A DNA stretch of 47,156 bases. It comes from Nitrospirota bacterium (GTDB lineage: Bacteria; Nitrospirota; Thermodesulfovibrionia; Thermodesulfovibrionales; JdFR-88). Both the position numbers and the translations under genes were made by a program. Location of the stretch: contig JAKAKS010000045.1 of the NCBI GenBank assembly GCA_021813405.1, positions 1-47,156 on the forward strand. The letters are read 5' to 3'. The notes under the pieces were generated by a model, which was given only the letters and a program-made list of their open reading frames with translations, did no database searches and was not told the DNA's origin. Shown piece by piece: positions 9,124 to 17,123 of the stretch. Position 1 is the first letter of the stretch. Every line of letters begins with the position of its first letter.

Positions 9124-11274
9124 ATGGCTGCATTTTTTAGCCGAGCGAATAAATACAAATCCCTTTTGCTCTTTTTATTCATCCTGCTTTCCAGCGCTTA
9201 TGTTGTTTCAAGTTGCGGCAGCGGTAACGGGGCCGCACCGGCGGGCAATGGAGGGGCGGCGGCGGGTGGAACAGACCCGGCGGTATACACGGTAATTTAT
9301 AACGGCAACGGCAGCACAGGCGGCAGTGCCCCGGCAGACCAGAACAAGTATCAGCAGGGGCGGACAGTTACTGTTTCCGGCAACACCGGTAATCTGGCAA
9401 GGCCCGGATATTCATTTTCAGGATGGAACACCAGCACAGACGGAAGCGGCACTGCATATGCAGCCGGCCAAACATTCACGATGGGCACTGAAGATATCAC
9501 CCTGTACGCCGTATGGACCAGCAATCCCACCTATACAATAACTTACGACGGCAACGGAAACATGGGCGGCAGTGTCCCCGTGGACCAAAACCAATACCAG
9601 CAGGGGCAGACAGTCACCGTGCTTGGCCCCGGAAATCTTTCCAATGGCAGCGAAACGTTTGCTGGCTGGAACACCCAATCGGACGGCAACGGCGCCCCGT
9701 TTCAACCCGGGCAGAAGTTTCAAATGGGTTTATCCAATATCACCCTGTATGCCAAATGGACAGGCGCCCCAACATACAACGTATTTTATAACGGCAATAA
9801 TAATACCGGCGGCAGCCCGCCTGCGGACACTAACAAGTACCGGCAAGGCCAAAGCATTACCGTGCTGGGCAATACCGGAAATCTTGCAAGGACCGGCTAC
9901 ACATTTACCGGCTGGAACACCCAGGCAAACGGAAGCGGAACAACATATCAGCCAGGTTCGCAGTTTCCCATGGGTGCATCCAATACCACCTTGTATTCCT
10001 TATGGACCAGCGATGCCACTTACACCGTTACCTATAACGGCAACGGCAATACGGGCGGCACTCCCCAGGCAGACCAGAACAAGTATCAGCAGGGGCAGGC
10101 GGTAACCGTGCTTGGCCTGGGCAATCTCACGAATACCGGTTACGTCTTTGACGGCTGGAAGGATGGAAACGGCAATGCGTATTGGCCCGGGCAAACGTTT
10201 GCCATGGGCGCCAATAATGTCACATTGTACGCGCAGTGGGCAAGCCCGGCGTCCCGATACGCTTACGTTGCAAACTATTCCGATAACACAATATCCCAGT
10301 ACACGATTTTATCAGGCGGGATGCTGGCGCCTTTATCACCTGCTACGGTTCCTTCCGGGCCGGAGCCGTCTGCCGTTGCGGTTGATCCGTTGGGCAGGTT
10401 TGCTTACGTGACAAACGTTGGCGACAACACCATTTCGCAATACAATATAGGCGCGGACGGGACGCTAAAACCGATGGCCCCGGCAACTGTGAGTACCGGC
10501 ATTTGGCCATCGGCAATTACGGTTGACCCGTCTGGCAGTTACGTTTATGTGACAAATGACCGCGACAATTGTTCCAGCAGTTCTTCCAATACCTGCGGCA
10601 CGGTATACGGGTTCAAAATAGGCTCAGGAGGGGCGCTCACCCAGGTGTCCAGTATAGATGCCATACAACATCCCGAATCCGTGGCCGTAACCCCATCGGG
10701 CGCATATGCCTACGCGGGAAACGAGTCCGACAGCACCGTGTCACAGTACACGGTAGGCGCAAATGGAACGCTCTCTTCAATAAGCTCCGCCTGGGTTTTT
10801 ATTTACAATGCTTCGGATGCCGGTTCCGGACCTGAATCAATTGCAATTGACCCATCCGGAACATACCTCTACACGGCGGACCGAGGCTCCAACACCATAA
10901 CCCAGTTTACGATAGGGGCCAACGGCAATCTAAAATTAACAGCTTCGTTTCATACAGGCTCTTCGCCGTGGTCCATTACGCTGGCCCCCTCCGGCAAATA
11001 CGCCTATGTTGCAAATACCGGCGACAATACAATTTCTCAATACACCATAGGGACAGAAGGAGCGCTTGTGCCGATGAGTCCCGCAACGGTCCCCGCGGGG
11101 GCTTCGCCCAGGTCCGTTACAGTGGACCCCTCCGGCGCTTACGTGTACGTGGCTAATGGGGGCGATGGCACCATATCCCAGTACACGATAGGGGCGGGCG
11201 GGGCGCTGACGCCAATATCACCCGCAACAGTGCCGGCCGGGACGCGTCCGCAAGCTATTGTAACGGCGCGGTAG
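9124..11274 (+). CDS. Secreted protein with four InlB-type repeats and a seven-bladed YVTN-like propeller
   Basis: A 716-aa exported protein. The N-terminus has basic residues, a hydrophobic core (LLLFLFILLSSAYVV) and SSCGSG, an imperfect lipobox, so it is probably a lipoprotein. A Gly/Ala-rich linker leads to four ~78-residue Listeria-Bacteroides (InlB B) repeats, each with YNGNG, a D-x-N/T-K/Q-Y-x-Q-G turn, GWNT or GWKD, and a closing LYAxW. From about residue 375, seven repeats of the type YAYVAN-x-DNTISQYTIG with AVAVDPSG form a beta-propeller of the lactonase/YVTN class. No enzyme residues can be assigned. InlB-type repeats occur in bacterial surface proteins, so a role in adhesion or surface binding is inference. 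AGAGAGG at 9108-9114 supports the start. The repeats are nearly identical and may vary in number by recombination. Confidence 0.88.
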   Translation: MAAFFSRANKYKSLLLFLFILLSSAYVVSSCGSGNGAAPAGNGGAAAGGTDPAVYTVIYNGNGSTGGSAPADQNKYQQGRTVTVSGNTGNLARPGYSFSGWNTSTDGSGTAYAAGQTFTMGTEDITLYAVWTSNPTYTITYDGNGNMGGSVPVDQNQYQQGQTVTVLGPGNLSNGSETFAGWNTQSDGNGAPFQPGQKFQMGLSNITLYAKWTGAPTYNVFYNGNNNTGGSPPADTNKYRQGQSITVLGNTGNLARTGYTFTGWNTQANGSGTTYQPGSQFPMGASNTTLYSLWTSDATYTVTYNGNGNTGGTPQADQNKYQQGQAVTVLGLGNLTNTGYVFDGWKDGNGNAYWPGQTFAMGANNVTLYAQWASPASRYAYVANYSDNTISQYTILSGGMLAPLSPATVPSGPEPSAVAVDPLGRFAYVTNVGDNTISQYNIGADGTLKPMAPATVSTGIWPSAITVDPSGSYVYVTNDRDNCSSSSSNTCGTVYGFKIGSGGALTQVSSIDAIQHPESVAVTPSGAYAYAGNESDSTVSQYTVGANGTLSSISSAWVFIYNASDAGSGPESIAIDPSGTYLYTADRGSNTITQFTIGANGNLKLTASFHTGSSPWSITLAPSGKYAYVANTGDNTISQYTIGTEGALVPMSPATVPAGASPRSVTVDPSGAYVYVANGGDGTISQYTIGAGGALTPISPATVPAGTRPQAIVTAR

Positions 11275-11315
11275 TGGCTGGATTTTAGATTTGAAGTTTT
11301 AAATTTGATGCCGGT

Positions 11316-11344
11316 TTGACGGCTTTCAGCTTTGATGTTATAAA
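11316..11344 (+). promoter_or_regulatory. sigma-70 promoter for the DUF948-YtxH-DUF1992 operon
   Basis: -35 TTGACG (11316-11321), a 17-bp spacer and -10 TATAAA (11339-11344). The start site would be near 11351, giving a ~90-nt leader that ends in AAGGAGGG before the GTG at 11443. Confidence 0.7.
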
Positions 11345-11442
11345 ATACTTAGGGTTTAAAGCTTGTTATGCGTGCTGTTAAACGGCCTTGGCTGGGCGGC
11401 GGGAAGCGCGGCCAGGGCATGAAAGGAGGGCCTTACCGTTAA

Positions 11443-11847
11443 GTGAAAGACACCCTGGAGATCATCATCCTGTTGCTTTCGGGTGTTGCTTTAGTCCTTC
11501 TGATAATCGTTTTAATTGAGTTTAGAAAAACGATCCAAAAACTGATCGAATTCCTGGCTAAAACCGAGCAGACCATTATCCCGATTATCGACGATATGAA
11601 TGCTGCCGTAAGGAACATAAAAGAAATAACTGAAGACGTGGACGGGGCCGTCGGCGACCTGCGCAGCGTAACAACGGCTGTAAAAGGGCTGGCCGGGCAG
11701 GTGCAAGAGGCATCTGACATGATAGGCCAAACTATCTTGAAAACGCGCTCAAGCATCCACGGCGTAAAAGCTGGTTTTTCAGCGGCATTAGGGCTTTTAG
11801 GCAAAAACCTTTTTAAGAAAGGGGATACCGGATATGATGGAGAGTGA
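11443..11847 (+). CDS. DUF948-family membrane-anchored coiled-coil protein
   Basis: A 134-aa protein with one N-terminal TM helix (IIILLLSGVALVLLIIVLIEF), then an amphipathic helical region with repeated hydrophobic heptads (ERNIKEITEDV-like, DLRSVTTAVKGLAGQV). This is the DUF948 pattern, a family often encoded next to YtxH proteins and linked to envelope stress. The start is GTG, preceded by AAGGAGGG. The 3' end overlaps the next gene by 14 bp, so the two are translationally coupled. It probably sits in the inner membrane and acts with its partner; the molecular role is not known. Confidence 0.85.
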   Translation: MKDTLEIIILLLSGVALVLLIIVLIEFRKTIQKLIEFLAKTEQTIIPIIDDMNAAVRNIKEITEDVDGAVGDLRSVTTAVKGLAGQVQEASDMIGQTILKTRSSIHGVKAGFSAALGLLGKNLFKKGDTGYDGE

Positions 11848-12169
11848 TAATAAGGGCGGGACCGGCAAGGTCCTGATGTTTTTCCTTCTGGGCGGGCTTG
11901 TGGGGGCCGCGGCGGCCCTGCTGTACGCGCCCGCATCAGGGCGCGACACCAGAAAGCGCATAAGGGACCTGGCTGACGACGTCAGAAACCGGGTGTCTGA
12001 TTATAGCGACGATGTGAAAGAGCGGATATCCAGCGGCATCGAGAGGGGAAAACATAATATCGCCAGTAAGAAGACCATGATCAAATCCGCAATAGAGGCT
12101 GGCAAGGAAGCCTATTCAAGGGAAAAAGAGCGTTTCGAGCACGGAAACGAGGAGGGGCAAAGCCTTTAA
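11834..12169 (+). CDS. YtxH-domain protein
   Basis: A 111-aa protein with a short TM segment (VLMFFLLGGLVGAAAALLYAP) followed by the signature PASGRDTRKRIRD and a long charged helix that ends in EKERFEHGNEEGQS. This is the YtxH/'gas vesicle-like' family, induced by general stress in Bacillus. It is the middle gene of the DUF948-YtxH-DUF1992 operon and overlaps the gene before it. The stop is 3 bp before the next start. Confidence 0.88.
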   Translation: MMESDNKGGTGKVLMFFLLGGLVGAAAALLYAPASGRDTRKRIRDLADDVRNRVSDYSDDVKERISSGIERGKHNIASKKTMIKSAIEAGKEAYSREKERFEHGNEEGQSL

Positions 12170-12172
12170 TTT

Positions 12173-12532
12173 TTGGATATACTTCAAACCATAGCGGAAA
12201 GAAAAATCGAGGAAGCGGCCAGAAACGGCGCTTTTACCGGCCTGCCCGGGGCCGGCAAACCGATAAAATTTGAGGACGAAAGCTTAGTTCCTGAAGACTT
12301 GAGGCTTGCCTGCCGGGTGCTTAAAAACGCCGGGTTTGTGCCGCCTGAAATAGAGCTTAAAAAAGAGATATTCAACCTGTCCTGCCTGCTTAAATCCCTG
12401 GACAGCAAAAGCGAACGCATCAAAAAACTGCGGGAACTGGATTTAAAGCTGGCCAAACTGGGGGTTATGCTTAACCGGCCTGTGCACCTGGAAGAATATG
12501 AAAGCCGTTTTTACGAAAAATTCCTGCCGTAG
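12173..12532 (+). CDS. DUF1992 (DnaJC28-type) protein
   Basis: A 119-aa protein matching DUF1992, the domain conserved in DnaJ homologue subfamily C member 28. Hallmarks are the opening AERKIEEAARNGAF, the turn LPGAGKPIKFED, and the PEDLRLACRVLKNAGFVPPE block. There is no J domain here. The start is TTG at 12173, 3 bp after the YtxH stop. Function is unknown. Its place as third gene in the operon suggests an accessory role in the same envelope or stress response. Confidence 0.88.
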   Translation: MDILQTIAERKIEEAARNGAFTGLPGAGKPIKFEDESLVPEDLRLACRVLKNAGFVPPEIELKKEIFNLSCLLKSLDSKSERIKKLRELDLKLAKLGVMLNRPVHLEEYESRFYEKFLP

Positions 12533-12615
12533 ATATTCGTCCAAGGGCCATAAAAACTCTACACTAAATTAGAAAAGTTTAAAAAAATCCAGCAGGGCAA
12601 TTTTCTACTAAAAAC

Positions 12616-12705
12616 TGGCGGAGAGGCAGGGATTCGAACCCTGGGTGAGGTTGCCCCCACAACGGTTTTCGAGACCGCCCCGTTCAACCGCTCCGGCACC
12701 TCTCC
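12616..12705 (-). tRNA. tRNA-Ser(CGA)
   Basis: A 90-nt tRNA on the minus strand. The acceptor stem GGAGAGG pairs with CCTCTCC, the T loop reads GGTTCGAATCC, and the long variable arm (GTGGGGGCAACCTCAC region) is typical of serine tRNA. The anticodon loop CTCGAAA gives anticodon CGA, reading UCG. The 3' CCA is encoded (TGG at 12616-12618 on the plus strand). Confidence 0.95.
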
Positions 12706-12710
12706 ATTTT

Positions 12711-12744
12711 CAGGCAATTTCAATTTCAGATTTCAAATTGCCTG
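12711..12744. repeat. Inverted repeat at the tadA 3' end (dispersed AAATCTGAAAT-type repeat)
   Basis: CAGGCAATTT (12711-12720) pairs perfectly with AAATTGCCTG (12735-12744). The loop is made of AATTTCAGATTTC-like sequence. It spans the tadA stop and the gap to tRNA-Ser. No T-tract follows, so it is not a standard terminator. Similar AAATCTGAAAT/TTTGAAATT stretches appear at 11281-11310, 16465-16490, 36086-36100 and 36518-36530. Confidence 0.55.
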
Positions 12745-13203
12745 TTTACTGCTTGCTGCCCTTTTCCCCTCGAAAAAGCCCTTCAGTAAACGGACGCATT
12801 CTTCTTCCAGAACGCCCTTTATAATCTTTGCCCTGTGATTAAGGCGGCTGTCCGCCGGGATTTCATACAGGCTGCCCGCGCCGCCTCCTTTTGCATCCGG
12901 GCATCCGAACACCAGTGTATCAATCCTGGAGTTCACGATGGCCCCTGCACACATCGGGCAGGGCTCCTTGGTTACATACAATACAGAGCCGGTCAAACGC
13001 CACCTGCCAAGGCTGGCAGCCCCTTGCCTCAAAGCAAGTATTTCGGCGTGCGCCGTGGGGTCGTTGAGGGCTTCCTTCATATTGTGAGCCTTTGCAATCA
13101 CCTGCCCTCCGGCCACCAGCACGGCCCCAACAGGAATATCCGAAGGAAGGGCCAGCCTGGCCTCGTCAAGCGCAAGCCTCATGTAGTAAGAATTGTCGTC
13201 CAT
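12733..13203 (-). CDS. tadA: tRNA-specific adenosine deaminase TadA
   Basis: A 156-aa zinc deaminase that converts A34 to inosine in tRNA-Arg(ACG). The catalytic HAE motif (THAEILALRQG, Glu as proton shuttle) and the zinc-binding PCPMCAGAI motif are intact. The N-terminal MRLALDEARLA and the DIPVGAV strand are typical for TadA, and the length is normal. An extended -10 box lies 21 bp upstream. The C-terminal codons are formed by the inverted repeat at 12711-12744, so the last residues (SSKQAI) are probably not conserved. Confidence 0.95.
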   Translation of the reverse strand: MDDNSYYMRLALDEARLALPSDIPVGAVLVAGGQVIAKAHNMKEALNDPTAHAEILALRQGAASLGRWRLTGSVLYVTKEPCPMCAGAIVNSRIDTLVFGCPDAKGGGAGSLYEIPADSRLNHRAKIIKGVLEEECVRLLKGFFEGKRAASSKQAI

Positions 13204-13224
13204 TTCAAAGATCCGGAATGGTTA

Positions 13225-13233
13225 ATTATAACA
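13225..13233 (-). promoter_or_regulatory. Extended -10 promoter box for tadA
   Basis: On the minus strand this reads TGTTATAAT, an exact extended -10 (TGnTATAAT). No good -35 is seen 17 bp upstream, as expected for extended -10 promoters. The predicted leader to the ATG at 13203 is about 14 nt and carries no clear Shine-Dalgarno. Confidence 0.6.
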
Positions 13234-13262
13234 TGTGCCAGCCGCCCTGGATTTGCGGCTTG

Positions 13263-14576
13263 TTATCTGGAAGGCCTTCCAACGGAATAGTAGGCAAAGC
13301 CCGCTTCGAGCATCTTCTGCACTTCATAGACGTTTCTTAAATCAAAAAAGTTAGGGGATTTCATCAGCTTTTTTATTTCACCCAGTTCGAGGTTCCTGAA
13401 CTCATTCCATTCCGTTACAAGCACGGCGGCGTCCGCGCCCTTTGCCGCGTCGTAAGGGTTTTCAGCGTAAAAGACCCCCTTCGGAAGAAACCGGGATGCA
13501 TGCCCGGCCGTAACTATGGGGTCATAGGCCCGGATGTGCGCCCCATCTTCCATAAGGCCGCTTATTATACGGGCAGACGGGGCCTCGCGCATATCGTCCG
13601 TGTTGGGCTTAAACGACAGCCCCAGGACGGCTATTGTCTTGCCTTTTACGGGGCCAAGTGTTTCCTTTATCTTCCTGAGCATCAGGGATTTCTGGGTTTC
13701 GTTTACACCCACAGCGGCACCCACTATCTCCAGGTCCAGGCCATGCTCTTTTGCAAGATTCAGAAGCGCCCTGGTGTCCTTGGGGAAACAGGACCCGCCA
13801 AAGCCGGGGCCGGGGTGAAGGAATTTTGGGCCGATACGCCTGTCCAGCCCCATCCCTTTTGCCACCATGTGGACGTCCGCCCCTATCAGCTCGCAAAGCC
13901 TGGCCATCTCATTAATAAATGAAATCTTGACCGCAAGGAACGAATTGGAAGCGTATTTAATAAGCTCGGCAGTCTCGATGTCTGTTCTCACGATTGGCGT
14001 TTCTATCAGGTAAAGCGGACGGTAAAGGTCCATCAGGACGGCCTCGGCCCTGGGATTGTCCGAGCCGATAACCACTCTGTTGGGCCTCATGAAATCCTCT
14101 ATCGCCGACCCCTCGCGGAGGAATTCCGGATTGGATGCAACATCAAAACTGGTTTCATTTTTCAGGTGAGCGGAGATAAGTTTTTTAAGTTTACTCCCGG
14201 TACCCACCGGCACCGTGCTTTTTGTGACGATGACCTTGTAGTCGTCCAGGTGGGCCGCAATTTCCCTGGCCACCTCTTCCACGTAGCCCAAATCCGCGGA
14301 ACCGTCCCCCCTTGGCGGCGTCCCCACGGCTATGAACACCACCTGGGAAGAATTCACGGCATCGGCCATCCTTGATGTGAATTGCAGCCTGCCCTTTTTT
14401 ATATTCTTGGCAACCAGGTCATCCAGGCCGGGCTCAAAGAACGGGACCTTGCCCGATTTCAGGGACTTTATCTTTTTTTCATCCCGGTCCATGCAGACCA
14501 CGTGGACGCCGTATTCCGCAAAACACGCCCCGGTGACAAGCCCCACGTAGCCGGAACCTATAATCCCTATGCGCAT
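13263..14576 (-). CDS. ugd: UDP-glucose 6-dehydrogenase
   Basis: A 437-aa enzyme oxidising UDP-glucose to UDP-glucuronate with two NAD+, which supplies uronic acids for surface polysaccharide. The N-terminal Rossmann motif is GSGYVGLVTGACFAEYG. The linker has NPEFLREGSAI, and the catalytic cysteine lies in GFGGSCFPKDTRAL. The C-terminal domain has VLGLSFKPNTDDMREAPS. Length and motif order are normal. The related UDP-N-acetylmannosamine dehydrogenases are less likely given the NPEFLREGSAI block. It is divergent from the radical SAM gene and separated from tadA by 59 bp on the same strand. Confidence 0.95.
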   Translation of the reverse strand: MRIGIIGSGYVGLVTGACFAEYGVHVVCMDRDEKKIKSLKSGKVPFFEPGLDDLVAKNIKKGRLQFTSRMADAVNSSQVVFIAVGTPPRGDGSADLGYVEEVAREIAAHLDDYKVIVTKSTVPVGTGSKLKKLISAHLKNETSFDVASNPEFLREGSAIEDFMRPNRVVIGSDNPRAEAVLMDLYRPLYLIETPIVRTDIETAELIKYASNSFLAVKISFINEMARLCELIGADVHMVAKGMGLDRRIGPKFLHPGPGFGGSCFPKDTRALLNLAKEHGLDLEIVGAAVGVNETQKSLMLRKIKETLGPVKGKTIAVLGLSFKPNTDDMREAPSARIISGLMEDGAHIRAYDPIVTAGHASRFLPKGVFYAENPYDAAKGADAAVLVTEWNEFRNLELGEIKKLMKSPNFFDLRNVYEVQKMLEAGFAYYSVGRPSR

Positions 14577-14625
14577 TTGTGCCCCTTGAAAGACATGTCC
14601 TTTAATTTATTGTATTTCCAAAAAC

Positions 14626-14655
14626 TTGTCAAAATTTCAAAACGGCTGATATGCT
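14626..14655 (+). promoter_or_regulatory. Promoter for the radical SAM-rng-larE operon
   Basis: TTGTCA (14626-14631), an 18-bp spacer and TATGCT (14650-14655), only 5 nt before the ATG at 14661. There is no Shine-Dalgarno in the gap. If used, the mRNA would be leaderless or start just inside the first codon. Confidence 0.5.
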
Positions 14656-14660
14656 AAAAA

Positions 14661-17123
14661 ATGACTTTTTCACTCTCTAAATTCGAGCGGCCTTCCAGGT
14701 ACATAGGAAACGAGGTAAACTCGGTGCGCAAGGACGCGCCCGTCAGGATTGCATTTGCCTTCCCGGACACCTATGAAGTAGGCATGTCCCACCTCGGGCT
14801 TAAGATTCTGGCCCGCATAATAAACCAGCTGCCGTTTGCCTCCGCTGAAAGGGTGTTCCACCCATGGACGGATATGGAGGCGCATCTGAAGCACAAAAAA
14901 GAGCCGCTCCGTTCCCTTGAAAGCGGCACACCTCTGGGGCTGTTCGATGTTGCAGGATTCAGCCTTCAATACGAGCTTTCATTCAGTTCGGTGCTCAATA
15001 TGCTTTTGCTGGCGGGGATGCCGCTTTTTTCGGAAGAAAGATTAAAGGACGGCTATCCTCTTGTAATAGCCGGAGGCCCGTCGGCGGTAAACCCGGCCCC
15101 GCTTGCCCCTTTCATAGATGCCTTCCTGATTGGCGACGGCGAGGAAGCCATCACGGAGCTGGCGGAAACCGTTTACAGGTGGAAGACCGAAGGCGGTGTG
15201 TCTGAAGGCAAAGAGGCCCTGCTAAAGGCTGTGTCGGAGATACCGGGTTTCTATGTTCCCCAGGTACACAAAGGAGGCTCCAGGATAACCAGAAGGATAA
15301 TCCGGTCGCTTGAGGACGCGCCATACCCTGAAAACCCCGTGCTGCCTTACATGCCCATAGTGCACGACCGGGTAAATATAGAGATATCGCGCGGATGCCC
15401 GATGGGGTGCCGCTTCTGCCAGGCCGGCATGATCTACAGGCCGCTCCGGGAGCGCTCCCCCCGGCGGATACTGGAACTGGCAAAAAAATCCCTTGCCGCA
15501 ACAGGCTACGATGAAGTCTCGTTTACGTCCCTTAGCGCCGGCGACTACAGCGCCCTGCTGCCACTGATCAGGGAATTCAACCACACTTTCTCGCCCGGGA
15601 CGTGCGCGGTATCCCTGCCTTCCCTAAGGGTAAAGGCCCTGAACCAGGAGGTGCTGAAGGAGATAAAATCCGTCCGGAAGACCGGGTTTACCATAGCGCC
15701 GGAGGCCGGAACAGACCGGCTGCGCGCAGTCATAAACAAGGACCTTACGGAAGAGGATTTCGACAGGGCCGTGGGAATGCTGTTTAAAGAAGGATGGCTT
15801 ACCATAAAGCTTTACTTCATGATAGGCCTGCCCACCGAAACCGGCGAGGATGTGGAGGCGATCCCGCGCATGGCAAGGAAGGCCTTGAAAATGGCTGCCG
15901 GGTACTCGCGCAGGGCCTCCGTAAACGTGGGCGTATCCACCTTTGTGCCCAAGCCGCACACGCCGTTCCAGTGGTGCGGCCAGGAGCCCATTGCGGAGAT
16001 AACCAGGAAAAAGGATTTTCTGAGGAAGGCGCTCTCCGGCAGAGGGCTGAATTTCAAGGGCCATGACGAGCGGATGAGCCTTCTTGAGGCGGCATTTGCC
16101 AGGGGGGATGAATCCCTGTCCAGGCTCCTTCTGGAAGCCAATAAGGCCGGGGCAAGGCTGGATGGATGGAGCGAAGTATTTGATTGGGGGAAATGGATTT
16201 CCGCCATGGACCGCTCCGGCGTGGACGCCGCCGCTTATGCCGCCAGGGTTTTTTCTCCGGAAGACGAACTGCCCTGGGCGGTAATAGACCCAGGGGTAAG
16301 CGATGCGTTTTTGAAACGGGAATACGAAGCCGCCCTGGCCGGAAGAAAAACGCCCGGATGCACTCAGAACTGCTCGGGATGCGGGCTTTCGCGCGAATGC
16401 GGGCTGCTTAAAAACGCCCCCGGCCAGGTGGAAGCCGAAGCAGCTTCTTCTTCCGGGCCGGTCCCAAATCTGAAATCTGAAGTTTCAAATACAGCGAGGA
16501 TACGGTTCGAGTTTTCCAAGGCATCGCCATTGGCAGACCTTTCTCATCGTGAGGTCATCTCCGCAATTTCACGCGCAGCACGGAGGGCCGGACTGCCGGT
16601 TGAATATTCCAAGGGGTTTCACCCCGCGCCAAAGCTTGCCCTGGGGCCGCCGCTGGGCGTGGGGGTAAAAGGGCTTAAGGAATGCTTCGATATGGTTTTT
16701 GACGGCAACGTCTCCCCGGAAGAGGCCATGGGGCTCCTGAACGCACAGCTTCCGCCGGGCCTGTCAATAAGCCGGGCCGTCCCCATAGGGCGGCAGGATG
16801 ATTCGCTTCAAAGCTTCATATCGGTTTACGATTATGAGATAATAGGCATTGTCCCTGAAAAGGCGGCGGAGTTTCTTGCAAGAGGTTCCTCGCTTGCCGA
16901 AAGAGATAACGGCAAAAAAACAGATATCCGTAAAATGGTTGAAAGCTGTGAGAAAACAGGCGCGGACTCCGTATTGCTGAGAGTGACGGACACTGAAGAG
17001 GCCAAGCCCAGGCTTGATGAACTGGTAAAAGAGATATTCGGGGCGGAGCTTTGCGATGTGGACGCAACCAGGGTTGGCATGTACGGCAGAAGCGCCAGTG
17101 AATTAAAAGAGCCCTTAAAATAA
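14661..17123 (+). CDS. B12-binding-type radical SAM protein fused to DUF2344 (TIGR03960/TIGR03936)
   Basis: An 820-aa fusion. The N-terminal half is the TIGR03960 radical SAM family, with a Rossmann-like front part (VRIAFAFPDTYEVGMSHLGL) and the [4Fe-4S] cluster motif CPMGCRFC (C246, C250, C253). Near residue 570 is a second cysteine group (CTQNCSGCGLSREC) that could hold another metal centre. The C-terminal ~210 residues are DUF2344/TIGR03936 (ARIRFEFSKASPLADLSHREV, EYSKGFHPAPKL). The two parts are often neighbouring genes beside RNase E/G, and here they are fused and followed by rng with a 1-bp overlap. The linker is partly built from a dispersed repeat at 16465-16490. The reaction is not established; the conserved link to rng hints at RNA modification (inference). 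Confidence 0.9.
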   Translation: MTFSLSKFERPSRYIGNEVNSVRKDAPVRIAFAFPDTYEVGMSHLGLKILARIINQLPFASAERVFHPWTDMEAHLKHKKEPLRSLESGTPLGLFDVAGFSLQYELSFSSVLNMLLLAGMPLFSEERLKDGYPLVIAGGPSAVNPAPLAPFIDAFLIGDGEEAITELAETVYRWKTEGGVSEGKEALLKAVSEIPGFYVPQVHKGGSRITRRIIRSLEDAPYPENPVLPYMPIVHDRVNIEISRGCPMGCRFCQAGMIYRPLRERSPRRILELAKKSLAATGYDEVSFTSLSAGDYSALLPLIREFNHTFSPGTCAVSLPSLRVKALNQEVLKEIKSVRKTGFTIAPEAGTDRLRAVINKDLTEEDFDRAVGMLFKEGWLTIKLYFMIGLPTETGEDVEAIPRMARKALKMAAGYSRRASVNVGVSTFVPKPHTPFQWCGQEPIAEITRKKDFLRKALSGRGLNFKGHDERMSLLEAAFARGDESLSRLLLEANKAGARLDGWSEVFDWGKWISAMDRSGVDAAAYAARVFSPEDELPWAVIDPGVSDAFLKREYEAALAGRKTPGCTQNCSGCGLSRECGLLKNAPGQVEAEAASSSGPVPNLKSEVSNTARIRFEFSKASPLADLSHREVISAISRAARRAGLPVEYSKGFHPAPKLALGPPLGVGVKGLKECFDMVFDGNVSPEEAMGLLNAQLPPGLSISRAVPIGRQDDSLQSFISVYDYEIIGIVPEKAAEFLARGSSLAERDNGKKTDIRKMVESCEKTGADSVLLRVTDTEEAKPRLDELVKEIFGAELCDVDATRVGMYGRSASELKEPLK
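16465..16490 (+). repeat. Dispersed AT-rich repeat inside the radical SAM/DUF2344 linker
   Basis: CAAATCTGAAATCTGAAG followed by TTTCAAAT encodes part of the linker (PNLKSEVSNT). The same kind of sequence is otherwise intergenic in this window, for example at 12711-12744. It therefore appears to have been inserted in frame into the gene at a domain boundary. Confidence 0.5.

Noticed and set aside
9280-10240. Tandem repeats as a CRISPR or satellite array
   Set aside because: The repeats are coding InlB-type protein repeats of ~235 bp that keep frame.
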